Source: Gordonia crocea (GTDB lineage: Bacteria; Actinomycetota; Actinomycetes; Mycobacteriales; Mycobacteriaceae). Taken from it: 64,000 nucleotides of DNA. Under the pieces are notes generated by a model. The model worked only from the letters and a program-made list of their open reading frames with translations. It ran no database searches and was not told the DNA's origin. This document shows positions 26,102 to 35,935 of this stretch, one piece after another. The stretch lies in the NCBI RefSeq assembly GCF_009932435.1, contig NZ_BJOU01000001.1, positions 620,001-684,000 on the forward strand. The letters run 5' to 3'. The position numbers were made by a program, and so were the translations under genes. The stretch's first letter is position 1, and each line of letters begins with the position of its first letter.

Positions 26102-28420
26102 TCAGGGTGGGTTCGGCAGTGTCCGGCCGATCAGCGTGAGCACGGCGATCGCCCCGGCCTTGTCCAGCGGCTCGTTGCCGTTGCCGCATTTGGGCGACTG
26201 CACACACGAGGGACAGCCCTTCTCGCAGGCGCAGCCCGACACCGCCGCCGCGGTGGCCTCGACCCACTGTGCGAAGGCCTCGTAGCCGCGATCGGCGAAA
26301 CCGGCACCGCCGGGATAGCCGTCGTAGACGTAGACCGTCGGCAGGCCGGTGTCGGCGTGCAGGTTGGTCGACAGCCCGCCGATGTCCCAGCGGTCACACG
26401 TCGCCACCAGCGGCAGCATGCCGATCATCGCGTGCTCGGCGGCGTGCAGCGCGCCGGGCAGCGATACCTCGGTGACCCCGGCCTCGGCGAGGGCCTCGGG
26501 GGTCAGCGTGTACTGCACCGCGCGGGTCGGCAGCGTCTGCGGTGGCAGGTCGAGGGGGACCGAGTCGAGGATTTCCCCGCCCGGCAGTTTGCGCAGATAT
26601 CCGATGACTTGCGAGGTCACCGTCGCCTCGACGAGCGCGACGTGCAGCGGGCCGTGGTCCTGCGCGTCGACGGTCGCGGTCACCTCGACCTCGGTGGTGT
26701 CCCGCGCGGAGGTAGTCCACTCCGGTTCCTCCGGGTGGACCAGGGCCAGCCCGTCGTCGAGGTCCAACTCGTCGACGACGTAGGAGGCGCCCTGGTGGAT
26801 GTGCACCGCGCCCGGGTGCACGGTGGAGAGGGCCCGCGCCGTGTCGACCGTGCCCAACAGGCGCGACGTCGAGGTGTCGACGATGAGGATCTGCCCGCCG
26901 ATCCCGCCGCGGATGTCGATGTCGGCATGCGGCTCCACCCCGGCGGCGAGGTACCAACCGGCCTTCCGCCGGCGCAGCAGTCCTTCCGCGGTCAATTCGT
27001 CGACCTGTGCCTCGACGCCGAGGCGGGCCACCTCGTCGGGTTTGAGGGGTAGTTCGGCGGCGGCACACAACAGGTGCGGCTTGAGGACGTAAGGGTTGGT
27101 CGGGTCGAAGACCGTGGCCTCGACAGGTTTGCGCAGTAGCGCCTCGGGGTGGTGGACCAGATAGGTGTCGAGCGGGTCGTCGCGGGCGACGAGGACCACC
27201 GCCGACGCGGCCCCGCGCCGACCCGCGCGCCCGGCCTGCTGCCAGAACGAGGCGACCGTGCCCGGGTAGCCGGCGATGACCACCGCGTCCAGGCCGCTGA
27301 TGTCCACGCCGAGTTCGAGGGCGTTGGTGGTGGCCACCCCGAGCAACTCGCCGTCGGCGATGGCCCGCTCGAGCCGCCGCCGATCGTCGGCGAGATACCC
27401 GGCGCGGTAGGCGGCGACCCGCCCGGCGAGCTCAGGGGCGGTCGACGCCAACAGCCCGGCGGCGGTGCGGGCGGTGATCTCCGCGCCGCGGCGGCTGCGC
27501 ACGAAGCACAGCGTGCGCGCCCCCTCGATGACGAAGTCGGCCAGGATGCGCCCGGCCTCGGCGCCGGCCGAGCGGCGGACCGGCGCGCCGTTCTCGCCGG
27601 TGACCTCGGGCAGGAAATCCGGCTCCCACAGTGCGACGGTTCTCTCCCCGGTCGGCGATGCGTCCTGCGTCACCTCGTGGGCGGGTTCGCCGATCAGCCG
27701 GGTCAGCGTGGCAGCCGGGGCCGCCGTGGTGGCGCTGGCGGCGATGACCACCGGATCGGCCCCCGCCGCGCGGGCCACCCGCAGCAGGCGCCGCAGCACC
27801 AGCGCCGTGTGGGCGCCGAAGACGCCGCGGTAGTGGTGGCACTCGTCGACGACGATGTAGCGCAGCTGCCGCAGGAACTGCTGCCAGCGGTGGTGGCCGG
27901 ACAGGATGCCGATGTGGCACATGTCCGGGTTGGTGAACAGGATCCGCGAGTTCGCCCGCGCCCACTGGCGCATTTGCGCGTCGGTGTCGCCGTCGTAAGT
28001 ACATGGGGCGAGTCGGGTGAAATCCGGATCGGTGGCGAGAATGGTTGTGAGAGAACGTAATTGGTCGACACCCAGGGCTTTGGTCGGTGCGAGGTAGAGG
28101 GCCGTGGCCGCGTGGTCGTGCAGCAGGGTCTGCAGGACCGGGAGCTGGTAGGCCAACGATTTGCCCGACGCGGTGCCGGTCGCGATGACCACGTGGCGCC
28201 CGGCGAAGGCGTGCTCGGCGGCGGCGATCTGGTGCTCCCAAGGCCGGTACAGCCCGGTTTCGGCGTAGGCCGCGACAATCCGCGGGTCGAGCCACTCGGG
28301 CCACGCGGCGAAGCGCGCGGTCGCGGCGGGGATCACTTCGGTGTGGGTGACCGGGGAGGAATCGGGGTCGGTGCCGGCGAGCGCGGCACGCAACAGCTCC
28401 TCGCCATACGAACCGGTCAT
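26102..28420 (-). CDS. DEAD/DEAH-box helicase with DUF1998 and zinc cluster
   Basis: A 772-residue superfamily 2 helicase close to the length I recall for Rv3649 (related to MrfA/YprA). Walker A is ATGTASGKSLAYQLPV, motif II DECHHYRG, motif III ASATT, and the RecA2 domain has GVATTNALELGVDI and QQAGRAGRRG. The C-terminal DUF1998 region has four cysteines in CACEKGCPSCVQSPKC, as in MrfA, which repairs mitomycin C damage. Start at 28420 (MTGSYGEELL) is chosen for length; an ATG at 28474 would add 18 residues. The frame open to 28702 is not supported. Confidence 0.9.
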   Translation of the reverse strand: MTGSYGEELLRAALAGTDPDSSPVTHTEVIPAATARFAAWPEWLDPRIVAAYAETGLYRPWEHQIAAAEHAFAGRHVVIATGTASGKSLAYQLPVLQTLLHDHAATALYLAPTKALGVDQLRSLTTILATDPDFTRLAPCTYDGDTDAQMRQWARANSRILFTNPDMCHIGILSGHHRWQQFLRQLRYIVVDECHHYRGVFGAHTALVLRRLLRVARAAGADPVVIAASATTAAPAATLTRLIGEPAHEVTQDASPTGERTVALWEPDFLPEVTGENGAPVRRSAGAEAGRILADFVIEGARTLCFVRSRRGAEITARTAAGLLASTAPELAGRVAAYRAGYLADDRRRLERAIADGELLGVATTNALELGVDISGLDAVVIAGYPGTVASFWQQAGRAGRRGAASAVVLVARDDPLDTYLVHHPEALLRKPVEATVFDPTNPYVLKPHLLCAAAELPLKPDEVARLGVEAQVDELTAEGLLRRRKAGWYLAAGVEPHADIDIRGGIGGQILIVDTSTSRLLGTVDTARALSTVHPGAVHIHQGASYVVDELDLDDGLALVHPEEPEWTTSARDTTEVEVTATVDAQDHGPLHVALVEATVTSQVIGYLRKLPGGEILDSVPLDLPPQTLPTRAVQYTLTPEALAEAGVTEVSLPGALHAAEHAMIGMLPLVATCDRWDIGGLSTNLHADTGLPTVYVYDGYPGGAGFADRGYEAFAQWVEATAAAVSGCACEKGCPSCVQSPKCGNGNEPLDKAGAIAVLTLIGRTLPNPP

Positions 28421-28474
28421 TGCGCCAAACCCTGCCTGCAGCTGTCGAATCTGCTGCCTGACAAATCTATCCAT

Positions 28475-28729
28475 TCGGCCGACACTTATGCCCAATCGGG
28501 TCGTCGGACTATCCTCTCGCCGCCGAACGTGGTTGACTGAACGCGGTCGCACGATTTGGCCGTGTCTCGGGGGATCTCCCCGCCGCAGTCCGGATCTTGT
28601 TGCGAGCGTTGTACTTGGGTTTGGTTTCGCGGAACACCGCAGGCTTTCACGCAGGAATGGCGGTCGGAACCGGCCGCGACGAGAGACATCCTCCCGTCGC
28701 AATCAGTAAATATGTGAAGGAATGCAGTA
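28475..28729. promoter_or_regulatory. Divergent promoter region and long cspA leader
   Basis: About 310 bp separate the helicase from cspA. AT-richer stretches (AATCAGTAAATATGTGAAGG, 28699 onward) precede cspA, and a GAAGGA ribosome site lies just before its ATG. A long untranslated leader is typical of cold-shock genes. No coding frame with support was found in the gap. Confidence 0.5.
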
Positions 28730-28933
28730 ATGGCACAGGGAACTGTGAAGTGGTTCAACGCGGAAAAGGGCTTCGGCTTCATCGCGCCCGACGAGGGAAA
28801 CGGTGACGTGTTTGTGCACTACTCGGAGATCCAGGGATCCGGTTTCCGCACCCTGGAAGAGAACCAGCGTGTCGAGTTCGAGGTCGGCCAGGGCACCAAG
28901 GGCCCGCAGGCTACCGGCGTCCGCGCCGTCTAA
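28730..28933 (+). CDS. cspA: Cold-shock protein
   Basis: A 67-residue OB-fold RNA chaperone. RNP1 is KGFGFIAP and RNP2 is VFVHYSEI, both intact, and the start [14 protein letters not shown] is canonical. It binds single-stranded RNA and DNA and aids translation during cold or general stress. Monocistronic with its own downstream hairpin terminator. Counterpart of Rv3648c (recalled). Confidence 0.97.
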   Translation: MAQGTVKWFNAEKGFGFIAPDEGNGDVFVHYSEIQGSGFRTLEENQRVEFEVGQGTKGPQATGVRAV

Positions 28934-28969
28934 GACCTCGTTTCGCTAACGCGACCAACGAGACCACCG

Positions 28970-29022
28970 CCGCGCCCGTCGCGTCTGGGATTCATCCCGG
29001 ACCGGCGGGCGCGGTTTGTTGT
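28970..29022 (+). terminator. cspA terminator
   Basis: Stem CCGCGCCCG (28970-28978) with CGGGCGCGG (29006-29014), an inner TGGGA/TCCCG helix, then TTTGTTGT. Intrinsic terminator ending 11 bp before the -10 box of the next gene. Confidence 0.65.
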
Positions 29023-29045
29023 CGGCGAGCCGTAGCATGGCAGGC

Positions 29046-29624
29046 GTGAGCCAGCTCGCGTTCTTCTCCGCAGACACCGACGACCCTTCGGTCGCCGATG
29101 TCGCCGGCCTGCTCGCCGGAACCGGGCAGGCGGTGCCGATGCCCGGTGGCACCCGGGTGTCGGTCGTCGTCGACGAGCTGTGGCGGGCGCGCGCGCTGGC
29201 CGCCGAACTCGAGCTGATCGGTCTCGCCGTCGAGATCGCGCGCTCGGAGGAGGGGTCGCCGCTGGTGCGGACGATGCCCTCGCCGCTGCTCGACGACCTC
29301 CGGGCGCAATGGTCGACCGGTGCGGTCAAGGCCGTGCCGACCGGCTGGACCCCGACGGCGCGCGCCCTGCGCCAGTGGACGATCGCCGGCGGCCGGCCCG
29401 ACGGGGACAAGTTCTTCCTCGGCCTGGACCCGCATGCGCCCGACACCCATCCGGCGTTGGCCACCGCGCTGATGCGGGTGGGGGTGGCACCGATCCTCAC
29501 CGGTGCGCGCGGCGGCGTCCCGGCCCTGCGGATCGCCGGAAAGCGTCGGGTCGCGCGCTTCGTCGAAATGGTCGGGGCCCCGCCCGACGAGCCCGGCGCG
29601 GCAGAAAACTGGCCGAGGGACTGA
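29046..29624 (+). CDS. Conserved hypothetical protein (Rv3647c-like)
   Basis: A 192-residue soluble protein of unknown function conserved between cspA and topA in mycobacteria and relatives (recalled). Visible conserved-looking parts are VSVVVDELWRARALAAEL, VPTGWTPTARALRQWTIAGG and LRIAGKRRVARFVEMVG. No enzyme motif is recognised. GTG at 29046 is chosen because TAGCAT (29033-29038) would be the -10 box of a leaderless transcript; ATG at 29037 is the alternative. Confidence 0.75.
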   Translation: MSQLAFFSADTDDPSVADVAGLLAGTGQAVPMPGGTRVSVVVDELWRARALAAELELIGLAVEIARSEEGSPLVRTMPSPLLDDLRAQWSTGAVKAVPTGWTPTARALRQWTIAGGRPDGDKFFLGLDPHAPDTHPALATALMRVGVAPILTGARGGVPALRIAGKRRVARFVEMVGAPPDEPGAAENWPRD

Positions 29625-29794
29625 ATGCCCCGTGCGTTGCCGATAACCTGCGGTGACGACGGTTTTCGACGCACAAACCCGCGACGATGCGCACCCCGCC
29701 GACTTGCGTGTATGTGCAGCGGACACCATTAATAAGGTAGAAACTCACCATCGGGGTGCATCCGGCGCTCCGGAGGGAAACTCGAGGTACGCCC

Positions 29795-32779
29795 GTGGCT
29801 AAGACCGACACCGCATCGCCGATTCGGCGACTCGTCATCGTCGAGTCGCCGACCAAGGCGCGCAAGATTGCGGGTTACCTGGGCGCGAATTACGTCGTCG
29901 AGTCGTCGCGCGGCCACATCCGCGACCTGCCGCGCGGTGCCGCCGACGTGCCGGCCAAGTACAAGGGCCAGCCGTGGGCGCGACTGGGTGTCAACGTCGA
30001 CGACAACTTCGAGCCCCTCTACGTCGTCTCGGCCGACAAGAAGTCCACCGTCAGTGAACTCAAGTCCCTCCTCAAGGACGTCGACGAGCTCTACCTCGCC
30101 ACCGACGGTGACCGCGAAGGCGAGGCCATCGCCTGGCACCTGATGGAGACGCTCAAGCCCAAGGTGCCGGTCAAACGGATGGTGTTCCACGAGATCACCG
30201 AGTCGGCCATCCGGGCGGCTGCGGAAACCCCGCGCGAACTCGACATCGACCTGGTTGACGCCCAGGAGACCCGCCGCATCCTCGACCGCCTCTACGGCTA
30301 CGAGGTGTCGCCGGTGCTGTGGAAGAAGGTCATGCCGAAGCTGTCGGCGGGCCGCGTGCAGTCGGTGGCCACCCGGATCATCGTCGACCGCGAGCGCGAG
30401 CGCATGGCCTTCGTCTCCGCCGACTACTGGGACATCGCAGCCACCCTCGACGCCGGCGCCGAGGCCTCCCCGCGCACCTTCGCGTCGCGGCTGGTCAGCG
30501 TCGACGGGCAGCGCGTGGCGGTCGGCCGCGACTTCGGCTCCGACGGGGCGCTGCGCAAGGCCGACGGGGTCGTCGTCCTCGACGAGGCGCGGGCCCGGGC
30601 GCTGGCCGCCGGCCTGGACAAGGCCATGCTGAGCGTCGCCTCGGTGGAGGAGAAGCCCTACACGCGGCGCCCGTATGCCCCGTTCATGACGTCGACGCTG
30701 CAGCAGGAGGCCGGGCGCAAACTGCGCTTCACCTCCGACCGCACCATGCGGATCGCCCAGCGGCTGTACGAGAACGGCTACATCACCTACATGCGTACCG
30801 ACTCGACGACGCTGAGCGAGTCGGCGATCACCGCGGCGCGCAGCCAGGCCCGCGAACTGTACGGCGACAGCTACGTGCACCCGTCGCCGCGCCAGTACAA
30901 CCGCAAGGTCAAGAACGCGCAGGAGGCGCACGAGGCGATCCGCCCGGCCGGCGACACCTTCCGCACCCCCGGTCAGGTCGCCTCGGCGCTCAACGCCGAC
31001 GAGTTCAAGCTTTACGAACTGATCTGGCAGCGCACCGTCGCCTCGCAGATGGCCGACGCCAAGGGCACGACGATGAGCGTCCGGATCACCGGCACCGCCA
31101 CCGGCGGCGAGCAGGTCGCGTTCTCCTCGTCGGGTCGGACCATCACGTTCCCCGGCTTCCTCTCCGCCTACGTGGAGACCGTCGACGAGCAGGTCGGCGG
31201 GCAGGCCGACGACGAGGAGCGGCGCCTGCCGCACCTGACCGAGGGCCAGACCCTGACCGCCGCCGAGCTGTCCGCCGACGGCCACTCCACGAATCCGCCG
31301 GCGCGCTACACCGAGGCGTCGCTGGTGAAGGTGTTGGAAGACTTGGGGATTGGCCGTCCGTCGACGTATGCGTCGATCATCGGCACGATCCAGGACCGCG
31401 GCTACGTGGTCAAGAAGGGCAGCGCGCTCGTGCCCTCCTGGGTGGCCTTCGCGGTCGTCGGGCTGCTCGAGGGCTACTTCGAGAGCCTCGTCGACTACGA
31501 CTTCACCGCCTCCCTCGAGGACGACCTCGACCAGATCGCGGCCGGCGAGGCGAACCGGACCCAGTGGCTGACCGAGTTCTACTTCGGCGATGACGGCCAG
31601 ACCGACGGATCCAAGGGCGATGTCGCCCATGCCGGCGGGCTGAAGAAGCTCGTCGGGGTGAATCTGGAGGAGATCGACGCCCGCACGGTGAACTCGATCC
31701 ACCTCTTCGACGACTCCGCCGGGCGCCCGGTCTACGTGCGCGTCGGGCGGTTCGGGCCCTACCTGGAGCGCACCGTCTCCGAGACCGGCGCCGCCGAACC
31801 GGAACTGCAGCGCGCGAACCTGCCCGCAGACATGACCCCCGACGAGTTGACCCTCGAGGTGGCCGAGAAGCTGTTCGCCACCCCGCAAGAGGGCCGCACC
31901 CTCGGCGTCGACCCGGCCACCGGCCACGAGATCGTCGTCAAGGAGGGCCGGTTCGGGCCCTACGTCACCGAGGTCCTGCCCGAGGAGGACGAAGGCGACG
32001 ACGGGCAGACCCCCGCGCTCACCGTCCCGGCCGGGCCGACCCCGCTCGATGGCGGCGAGGCCCCGATCCCGCTCGACGGCGGGGAGGCGCCGATCCCGCT
32101 GGACGAGGCTGGTTCCACGAAGACCGCCACCAAGCCGGCGAAGAAGACCGCGGCCAAGAAGGCAGCGGCGAAGAAGGCCGGCCCCAAGCCGCGCACCGGA
32201 TCGCTGTTCAAGACCATGGACATCGCGACGGTGACGCTGGAGGACGCGCTGCGCCTGCTGTCGCTGCCGCGCGTCGTCGGCGTCGATCCGGCCACCAACG
32301 AGGAGATCACCGCCCAGAACGGCCGGTACGGACCCTACCTGAAGAAGGGGGCCGACTCGCGGTCCCTGGCCACCGAGGACCAGCTGTTCGAGATCACCCT
32401 CGACGAGGCGCTGAAGATCTACGCCGAGCCCAAGCGGCGCGGCCGGGCCGCGGCGGCACCGCCGTTGCGCGAGTTGGGCGCGGACTCGGTGAGCGAGAAG
32501 CCGATGGTCATCAAGGACGGCCGCTTCGGCCCCTACGTGACCGACGGCGAGACCAACGCGAGCCTGCGCAAGGGTGACGAGGTCGCGACGATCACCCCGG
32601 AGCGGGCGATGGAGCTCCTCGCCGACCGCCGTGCGCGCGGGCCGGCCAAGAAGACGGCAAAGAAGGCCGCCAAGAAGGCGCCGGCGAAGAAGGCGGCCAA
32701 GAAGACGGCTGCGAAGAAGGCGCCGGCGAAGAAGGCTGCTGCTAAGAAGTCGACCGCCAAGCCGACTGACGGACAGTAG
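29795..32779 (+). CDS. topA: DNA topoisomerase I
   Basis: Type IA topoisomerase of 994 residues that relaxes negative supercoils. The TOPRIM domain begins VIVESPTKARKIAGYLG and contains ATDGDREGEAIAWHL. The active-site tyrosine is in ITYMRTDSTTLSE. Actinobacterial-type C-terminal repeats (GRFGPYLER, GRFGPYVTE, GRYGPYLKK, GRFGPYVTD) replace zinc fingers, and the protein ends in a lysine/alanine-rich tail as in mycobacterial TopA. An acidic insertion with a duplicated PLDGGEAPI unit lies at ~749-770. GTG start with GGAGGG and GAGG upstream. Confidence 0.97.
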   Translation: MAKTDTASPIRRLVIVESPTKARKIAGYLGANYVVESSRGHIRDLPRGAADVPAKYKGQPWARLGVNVDDNFEPLYVVSADKKSTVSELKSLLKDVDELYLATDGDREGEAIAWHLMETLKPKVPVKRMVFHEITESAIRAAAETPRELDIDLVDAQETRRILDRLYGYEVSPVLWKKVMPKLSAGRVQSVATRIIVDRERERMAFVSADYWDIAATLDAGAEASPRTFASRLVSVDGQRVAVGRDFGSDGALRKADGVVVLDEARARALAAGLDKAMLSVASVEEKPYTRRPYAPFMTSTLQQEAGRKLRFTSDRTMRIAQRLYENGYITYMRTDSTTLSESAITAARSQARELYGDSYVHPSPRQYNRKVKNAQEAHEAIRPAGDTFRTPGQVASALNADEFKLYELIWQRTVASQMADAKGTTMSVRITGTATGGEQVAFSSSGRTITFPGFLSAYVETVDEQVGGQADDEERRLPHLTEGQTLTAAELSADGHSTNPPARYTEASLVKVLEDLGIGRPSTYASIIGTIQDRGYVVKKGSALVPSWVAFAVVGLLEGYFESLVDYDFTASLEDDLDQIAAGEANRTQWLTEFYFGDDGQTDGSKGDVAHAGGLKKLVGVNLEEIDARTVNSIHLFDDSAGRPVYVRVGRFGPYLERTVSETGAAEPELQRANLPADMTPDELTLEVAEKLFATPQEGRTLGVDPATGHEIVVKEGRFGPYVTEVLPEEDEGDDGQTPALTVPAGPTPLDGGEAPIPLDGGEAPIPLDEAGSTKTATKPAKKTAAKKAAAKKAGPKPRTGSLFKTMDIATVTLEDALRLLSLPRVVGVDPATNEEITAQNGRYGPYLKKGADSRSLATEDQLFEITLDEALKIYAEPKRRGRAAAAPPLRELGADSVSEKPMVIKDGRFGPYVTDGETNASLRKGDEVATITPERAMELLADRRARGPAKKTAKKAAKKAPAKKAAKKTAAKKAPAKKAAAKKSTAKPTDGQ

Positions 32780-32815
32780 TCGGCCCGGACCGACCACCCG
32801 GGCAGCGGCGGGGGC

Positions 32816-34417
32816 TCAGGCGTCGGCCTCGGCGACCTCGTCGTCATCGGTGAAGCCGATCTCGGTGGTCGCGTCGGCGAACTCGGCGATCGGCCCGATC
32901 TTCGGGCGGGCCAACAGCGTCTCGATACCGCGGCCGCGCAGTTCGACGCCCTCGCCGATCTCCCAGTGCTCGGCCTCCTCGTCGTCGCCGAGGAAGACGG
33001 CGCGGGCCGAGCCGAGGACCCGGGTGGGCTCGTCCTTGGCCAATTCGGTCAGCCGGGCGGCCTCGTTCACCGGGTCGCCGATGACCGTGTACTCCAAGCG
33101 CTGCTCGGAGCCGATATGGCCGGCCACGGCGCGCCCGGCGGAGACGCCGATACCGAAATCGGTGTCGCCGAGGGCGCTTTCGAGTTCGATGCGCAGTTCC
33201 CGCGCGGCGGCCAGGGCGCGGCCGGCGAAGTTGTCCAGCTCGAGGGGCGCCCCGAAGATCGCCAGGGCGGCATCGCCCTGGAACTTGTTGACGAATCCGC
33301 CGTGGCGGCCGACGACGTCGACGACGACGCGGAAGAACTCGTTGAGCTGTTCGACGACCTCGCGGGGCGCGTATTGCACGGCCAAACGCGTCGAGCCGAC
33401 GATGTCGACGAAGAGGACGCCGACGTAGCGGTCTTCGCCGCCGAGTTCAGTCCCGGTCTCGATGGCGCGGCGGGCGACGTCCTCGCCGACGTAACGGCCG
33501 AAGAGGTTGCGCAGCTGGTTCCGCTCGCGCAGGTCGGCGACCATGCCGTTGAAGCCGGCCTGCAGCAGGCCGACGTCACTGCCGTCGTAAATGCGCACCG
33601 AGGCGTTGAGGTTGCCGTTGCGGACCTCGCTCATCGCGCGACGGAGCTGCTTGATGGGATCGGTGATCGCACTGACGAGTCGGTAGACCGCCAGGATGCC
33701 GAACGCCACCGCGGCGAACCCCATCCACAGGATGGGCCGGATCACCGTTCGGGGCTCGGCGATGCCGAGCGGCACGGCCAGGGCGAGACCGATGATGACG
33801 AACTGGGGCAGTACCACGACGATGACCCAGAACAGCATGATCCGCGTCGACACGCTCGGCGCGTGGGAGGCGTCGGGGTCGTTGGCCATCGCCGCGACGG
33901 TGATCGGGCGCAGCACCTTCTCCGACTGCATGTAGCTCAGCGCGGCGGTGACCAGGGCGCCGATGCAGCTGCCGAGGGCGACGACGATGGCCGTCTTACC
34001 CGAGGTGAGTCCGGTCATCACGGTGAGCAGTGCTCCGCCGATCACCCACAGGCCGATGTTGGCGGCGGTGAGCATCCGCGGCAGGGCGAGTGCGCGGCGT
34101 CGGGCGAAGCCGTTGTCGGGTCGGCTGCGCCGGCGGTGCCAGATGAGTACCGGCATGGACATCCGGATACTGAGCAGTCCACCGACGACGGCGGCCACGA
34201 TCAAATAGACGGCGAAAACGATCTGGTTGCGCACCGAGGCGTCGCCGAACGTCAGCGCGTGGTCGGCGGGGATGCCGAAGCGCAGGAAGGCGAAGGTGAA
34301 GATCGCGCCGATCATGTTGGCGCGCAAGAGATCGAGGGCGAGGATCGGCCACGGGGTACCCGCGAGCCATCGTGCGGTGTGCACGGCTCGCGACCATCGT
34401 GATCGTCTTTCGACCAT
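32816..34417 (-). CDS. Six-helix membrane adenylate cyclase with HAMP domain
   Basis: A 533-residue class III nucleotide cyclase (Rv3645 type, recalled). Six membrane helices occupy ~30-280, followed by a HAMP linker (RLVSAITDPIKQLRRAM). The cyclase homology domain has the metal Asp in LFVDIVGSTRLA, the second in KFQGDAALAIFGAP (with its substrate Lys) and transition-state residues in VIGDPVNEAARL. It makes cAMP, the ligand of the Crp protein encoded at 654-1328. The ATG at 34417 follows TAACCT by 7 bp, suggesting a leaderless mRNA. Convergent with topA. Confidence 0.92.
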   Translation of the reverse strand: MVERRSRWSRAVHTARWLAGTPWPILALDLLRANMIGAIFTFAFLRFGIPADHALTFGDASVRNQIVFAVYLIVAAVVGGLLSIRMSMPVLIWHRRRSRPDNGFARRRALALPRMLTAANIGLWVIGGALLTVMTGLTSGKTAIVVALGSCIGALVTAALSYMQSEKVLRPITVAAMANDPDASHAPSVSTRIMLFWVIVVVLPQFVIIGLALAVPLGIAEPRTVIRPILWMGFAAVAFGILAVYRLVSAITDPIKQLRRAMSEVRNGNLNASVRIYDGSDVGLLQAGFNGMVADLRERNQLRNLFGRYVGEDVARRAIETGTELGGEDRYVGVLFVDIVGSTRLAVQYAPREVVEQLNEFFRVVVDVVGRHGGFVNKFQGDAALAIFGAPLELDNFAGRALAAARELRIELESALGDTDFGIGVSAGRAVAGHIGSEQRLEYTVIGDPVNEAARLTELAKDEPTRVLGSARAVFLGDDEEAEHWEIGEGVELRGRGIETLLARPKIGPIAEFADATTEIGFTDDDEVAEADA

Positions 34418-34501
34418 GACATCCAGGTTAGCGGCGTGCTTGCAATTGTTAAACACTCGTTGCGTCTCACGGGCGGCCGAACGCACCGTTAGGCTGGGCA
34501 C

Positions 34502-35773
34502 GTGGCAGGGGTATTCGATCGGCTGGTCGGGCAGCACGGCGTCGTCGAGGAATTGCGGGCGGCGGCGCTCGGGGCGTTGGCGACGGCCCGGCGCCTGGAC
34601 GAACGGGCTGCCGGGGCAGTGTCCATGTTCGGTGAATCCGCTGGTCAGGATGATGATTCAGGGGCCGCCGAGCGTGCCGTCATGACGCATTCGTGGCTGT
34701 TCACTGGGCCGCCCGGATCCGGTCGATCGGTGGCCGCGACCTGTTTCGCGGCGGCCTTGCAGTGCCATTCCGAGTCTGACCTGGGCTGTGGCGAATGTCG
34801 CGCCTGTGTGACTGTGATGAATCACACCCACGCCGACGTGCGCCACGTCGTGCCACAGGGACTCAGCCTCGGCGTGGGCGAAATCCGCGAACTCGTGCAA
34901 ACGGCCACCCGGCTCCCGGCGACCGGGCGGTGGCGGATCGTCGTCGTCGAAGACGCCGACCGGTTGACCGAGGCGGCGGCGAATGCCTTGCTGAAGGTTG
35001 TCGAGGAGCCGCCCGCGCGCACGGTTTTCCTGCTGTGTGCGCCGTCGGTCGATCCCGAGGACATCTCGGTGACGCTGAAGTCGCGGTGCCGGCATGTGGG
35101 GCTGGCGATCGCCCCCGCGGCCGACATCGAGCGGGTGTTGGTGGAGCGCGACGGGATCGATCCGGCGAACGCGGCCTGGGCGGCCTCGGTGTGCGGCGGC
35201 CACATCGGCCGGGCCAAGCGGCTCGCCGCCGATCAGGGGGCGCGCGATCAACGCCTCGCCGCCCTCGGGCTCGCGCGGGCGGCGACCGTCCCGGCACGGG
35301 CGTATGCGGCGGCCGAAGAGTTGGTCCGGACCGCCGAGGCGGCGGCCAAGGCGATCAGCGAGCAGCTCGACGAGGCCGAGACCGAGGATCTGAAGACCGC
35401 CTTCGGTGCCGGTGGGACCGGCAAGGGCACCGCCCGGGCGACGCGGGGCAGTGCCGGCGCGTTGAAGGAGCTGGAGAAGCGGCAGAAGTCCCGGGCCACG
35501 CGGACCGCCCGCGATGTGTTGGATCTGGCGCTGATGGACCTGGCCGGCCTGTTCCGTGACGCCCTGGTGGTCTCGGCGGGGGCAAGCGTGACCGCCATGC
35601 ATCCCGATCAGGTCGAACTCGTGGAAAAGATGGCCGGCTATGCGTCGGGCAGCCAATTGCTCGCGTGCATGGATGCGGTGCTGGAGTGTCGGGAAGTGCT
35701 CGATTTCAACGTGAAGCCGAAGTTCGCCGTCGACGCGATGGTCGCCAAGATCGGCCAGTCCCTCACGAAATAG
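34502..35773 (+). CDS. holB: DNA polymerase III, delta prime subunit
   Basis: A 423-residue clamp-loader subunit. P-loop GPPGSGRSVAA has Arg in place of Lys. The zinc site CGECRACVTVMNH follows, then VVVEDADRLTEAAANALLKVVEEPP with the SRC motif LKSRCRH. An N-terminal ~60-residue stretch between GQHGVVEELRAAA and the P-loop contains an acidic, low-complexity insertion. Pairs with DnaX and HolA to load the beta clamp. GTG start close behind TTAGGCT, probably leaderless. Counterpart of Rv3644c (recalled). Confidence 0.92.
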   Translation: MAGVFDRLVGQHGVVEELRAAALGALATARRLDERAAGAVSMFGESAGQDDDSGAAERAVMTHSWLFTGPPGSGRSVAATCFAAALQCHSESDLGCGECRACVTVMNHTHADVRHVVPQGLSLGVGEIRELVQTATRLPATGRWRIVVVEDADRLTEAAANALLKVVEEPPARTVFLLCAPSVDPEDISVTLKSRCRHVGLAIAPAADIERVLVERDGIDPANAAWAASVCGGHIGRAKRLAADQGARDQRLAALGLARAATVPARAYAAAEELVRTAEAAAKAISEQLDEAETEDLKTAFGAGGTGKGTARATRGSAGALKELEKRQKSRATRTARDVLDLALMDLAGLFRDALVVSAGASVTAMHPDQVELVEKMAGYASGSQLLACMDAVLECREVLDFNVKPKFAVDAMVAKIGQSLTK

Positions 35774-35828
35774 TCGCGCGGCGCAACAACCGTCGGGCCT
35801 TGTCCGGGTATCCGTTTGCCGCCAACAC

Positions 35829-35857
35829 TTGAACTTGAACCCAGGTTCAACTATACA
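35829..35857 (+). promoter_or_regulatory. Promoter with palindromic operator, catabolic cluster (left)
   Basis: -35 TTGAAC (35829-35834), 17-bp spacer, -10 TATACA (35852-35857). The spacer is filled by TTGAACCCAGGTTCAA (35835-35850), a perfect 7-2-7 palindrome. A protein bound here would block RNA polymerase, as expected for a TetR repressor; one is encoded in the cluster at 39212. Confidence 0.7.
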
Positions 35858-35935
35858 GAGAGGGGAACGGGCAGCGGGGCAATGACCCCGAGGCGGGGGC
35901 CCTCGGGGCGACGACACAGACAGGGACGGCAGCGC

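Noticed and set aside
29729..32797. 1022-codon open frame antisense to topA
   Set aside because: Low-complexity Arg/Gly/Val protein produced by high GC opposite a clearly conserved gene; no ribosome site.
34418..34537. 40-residue N-terminal extension of the adenylate cyclase
   Set aside because: Would cross the TAACCT -10 element and the holB promoter; the ATG at 34417 gives the expected cytoplasmic start.
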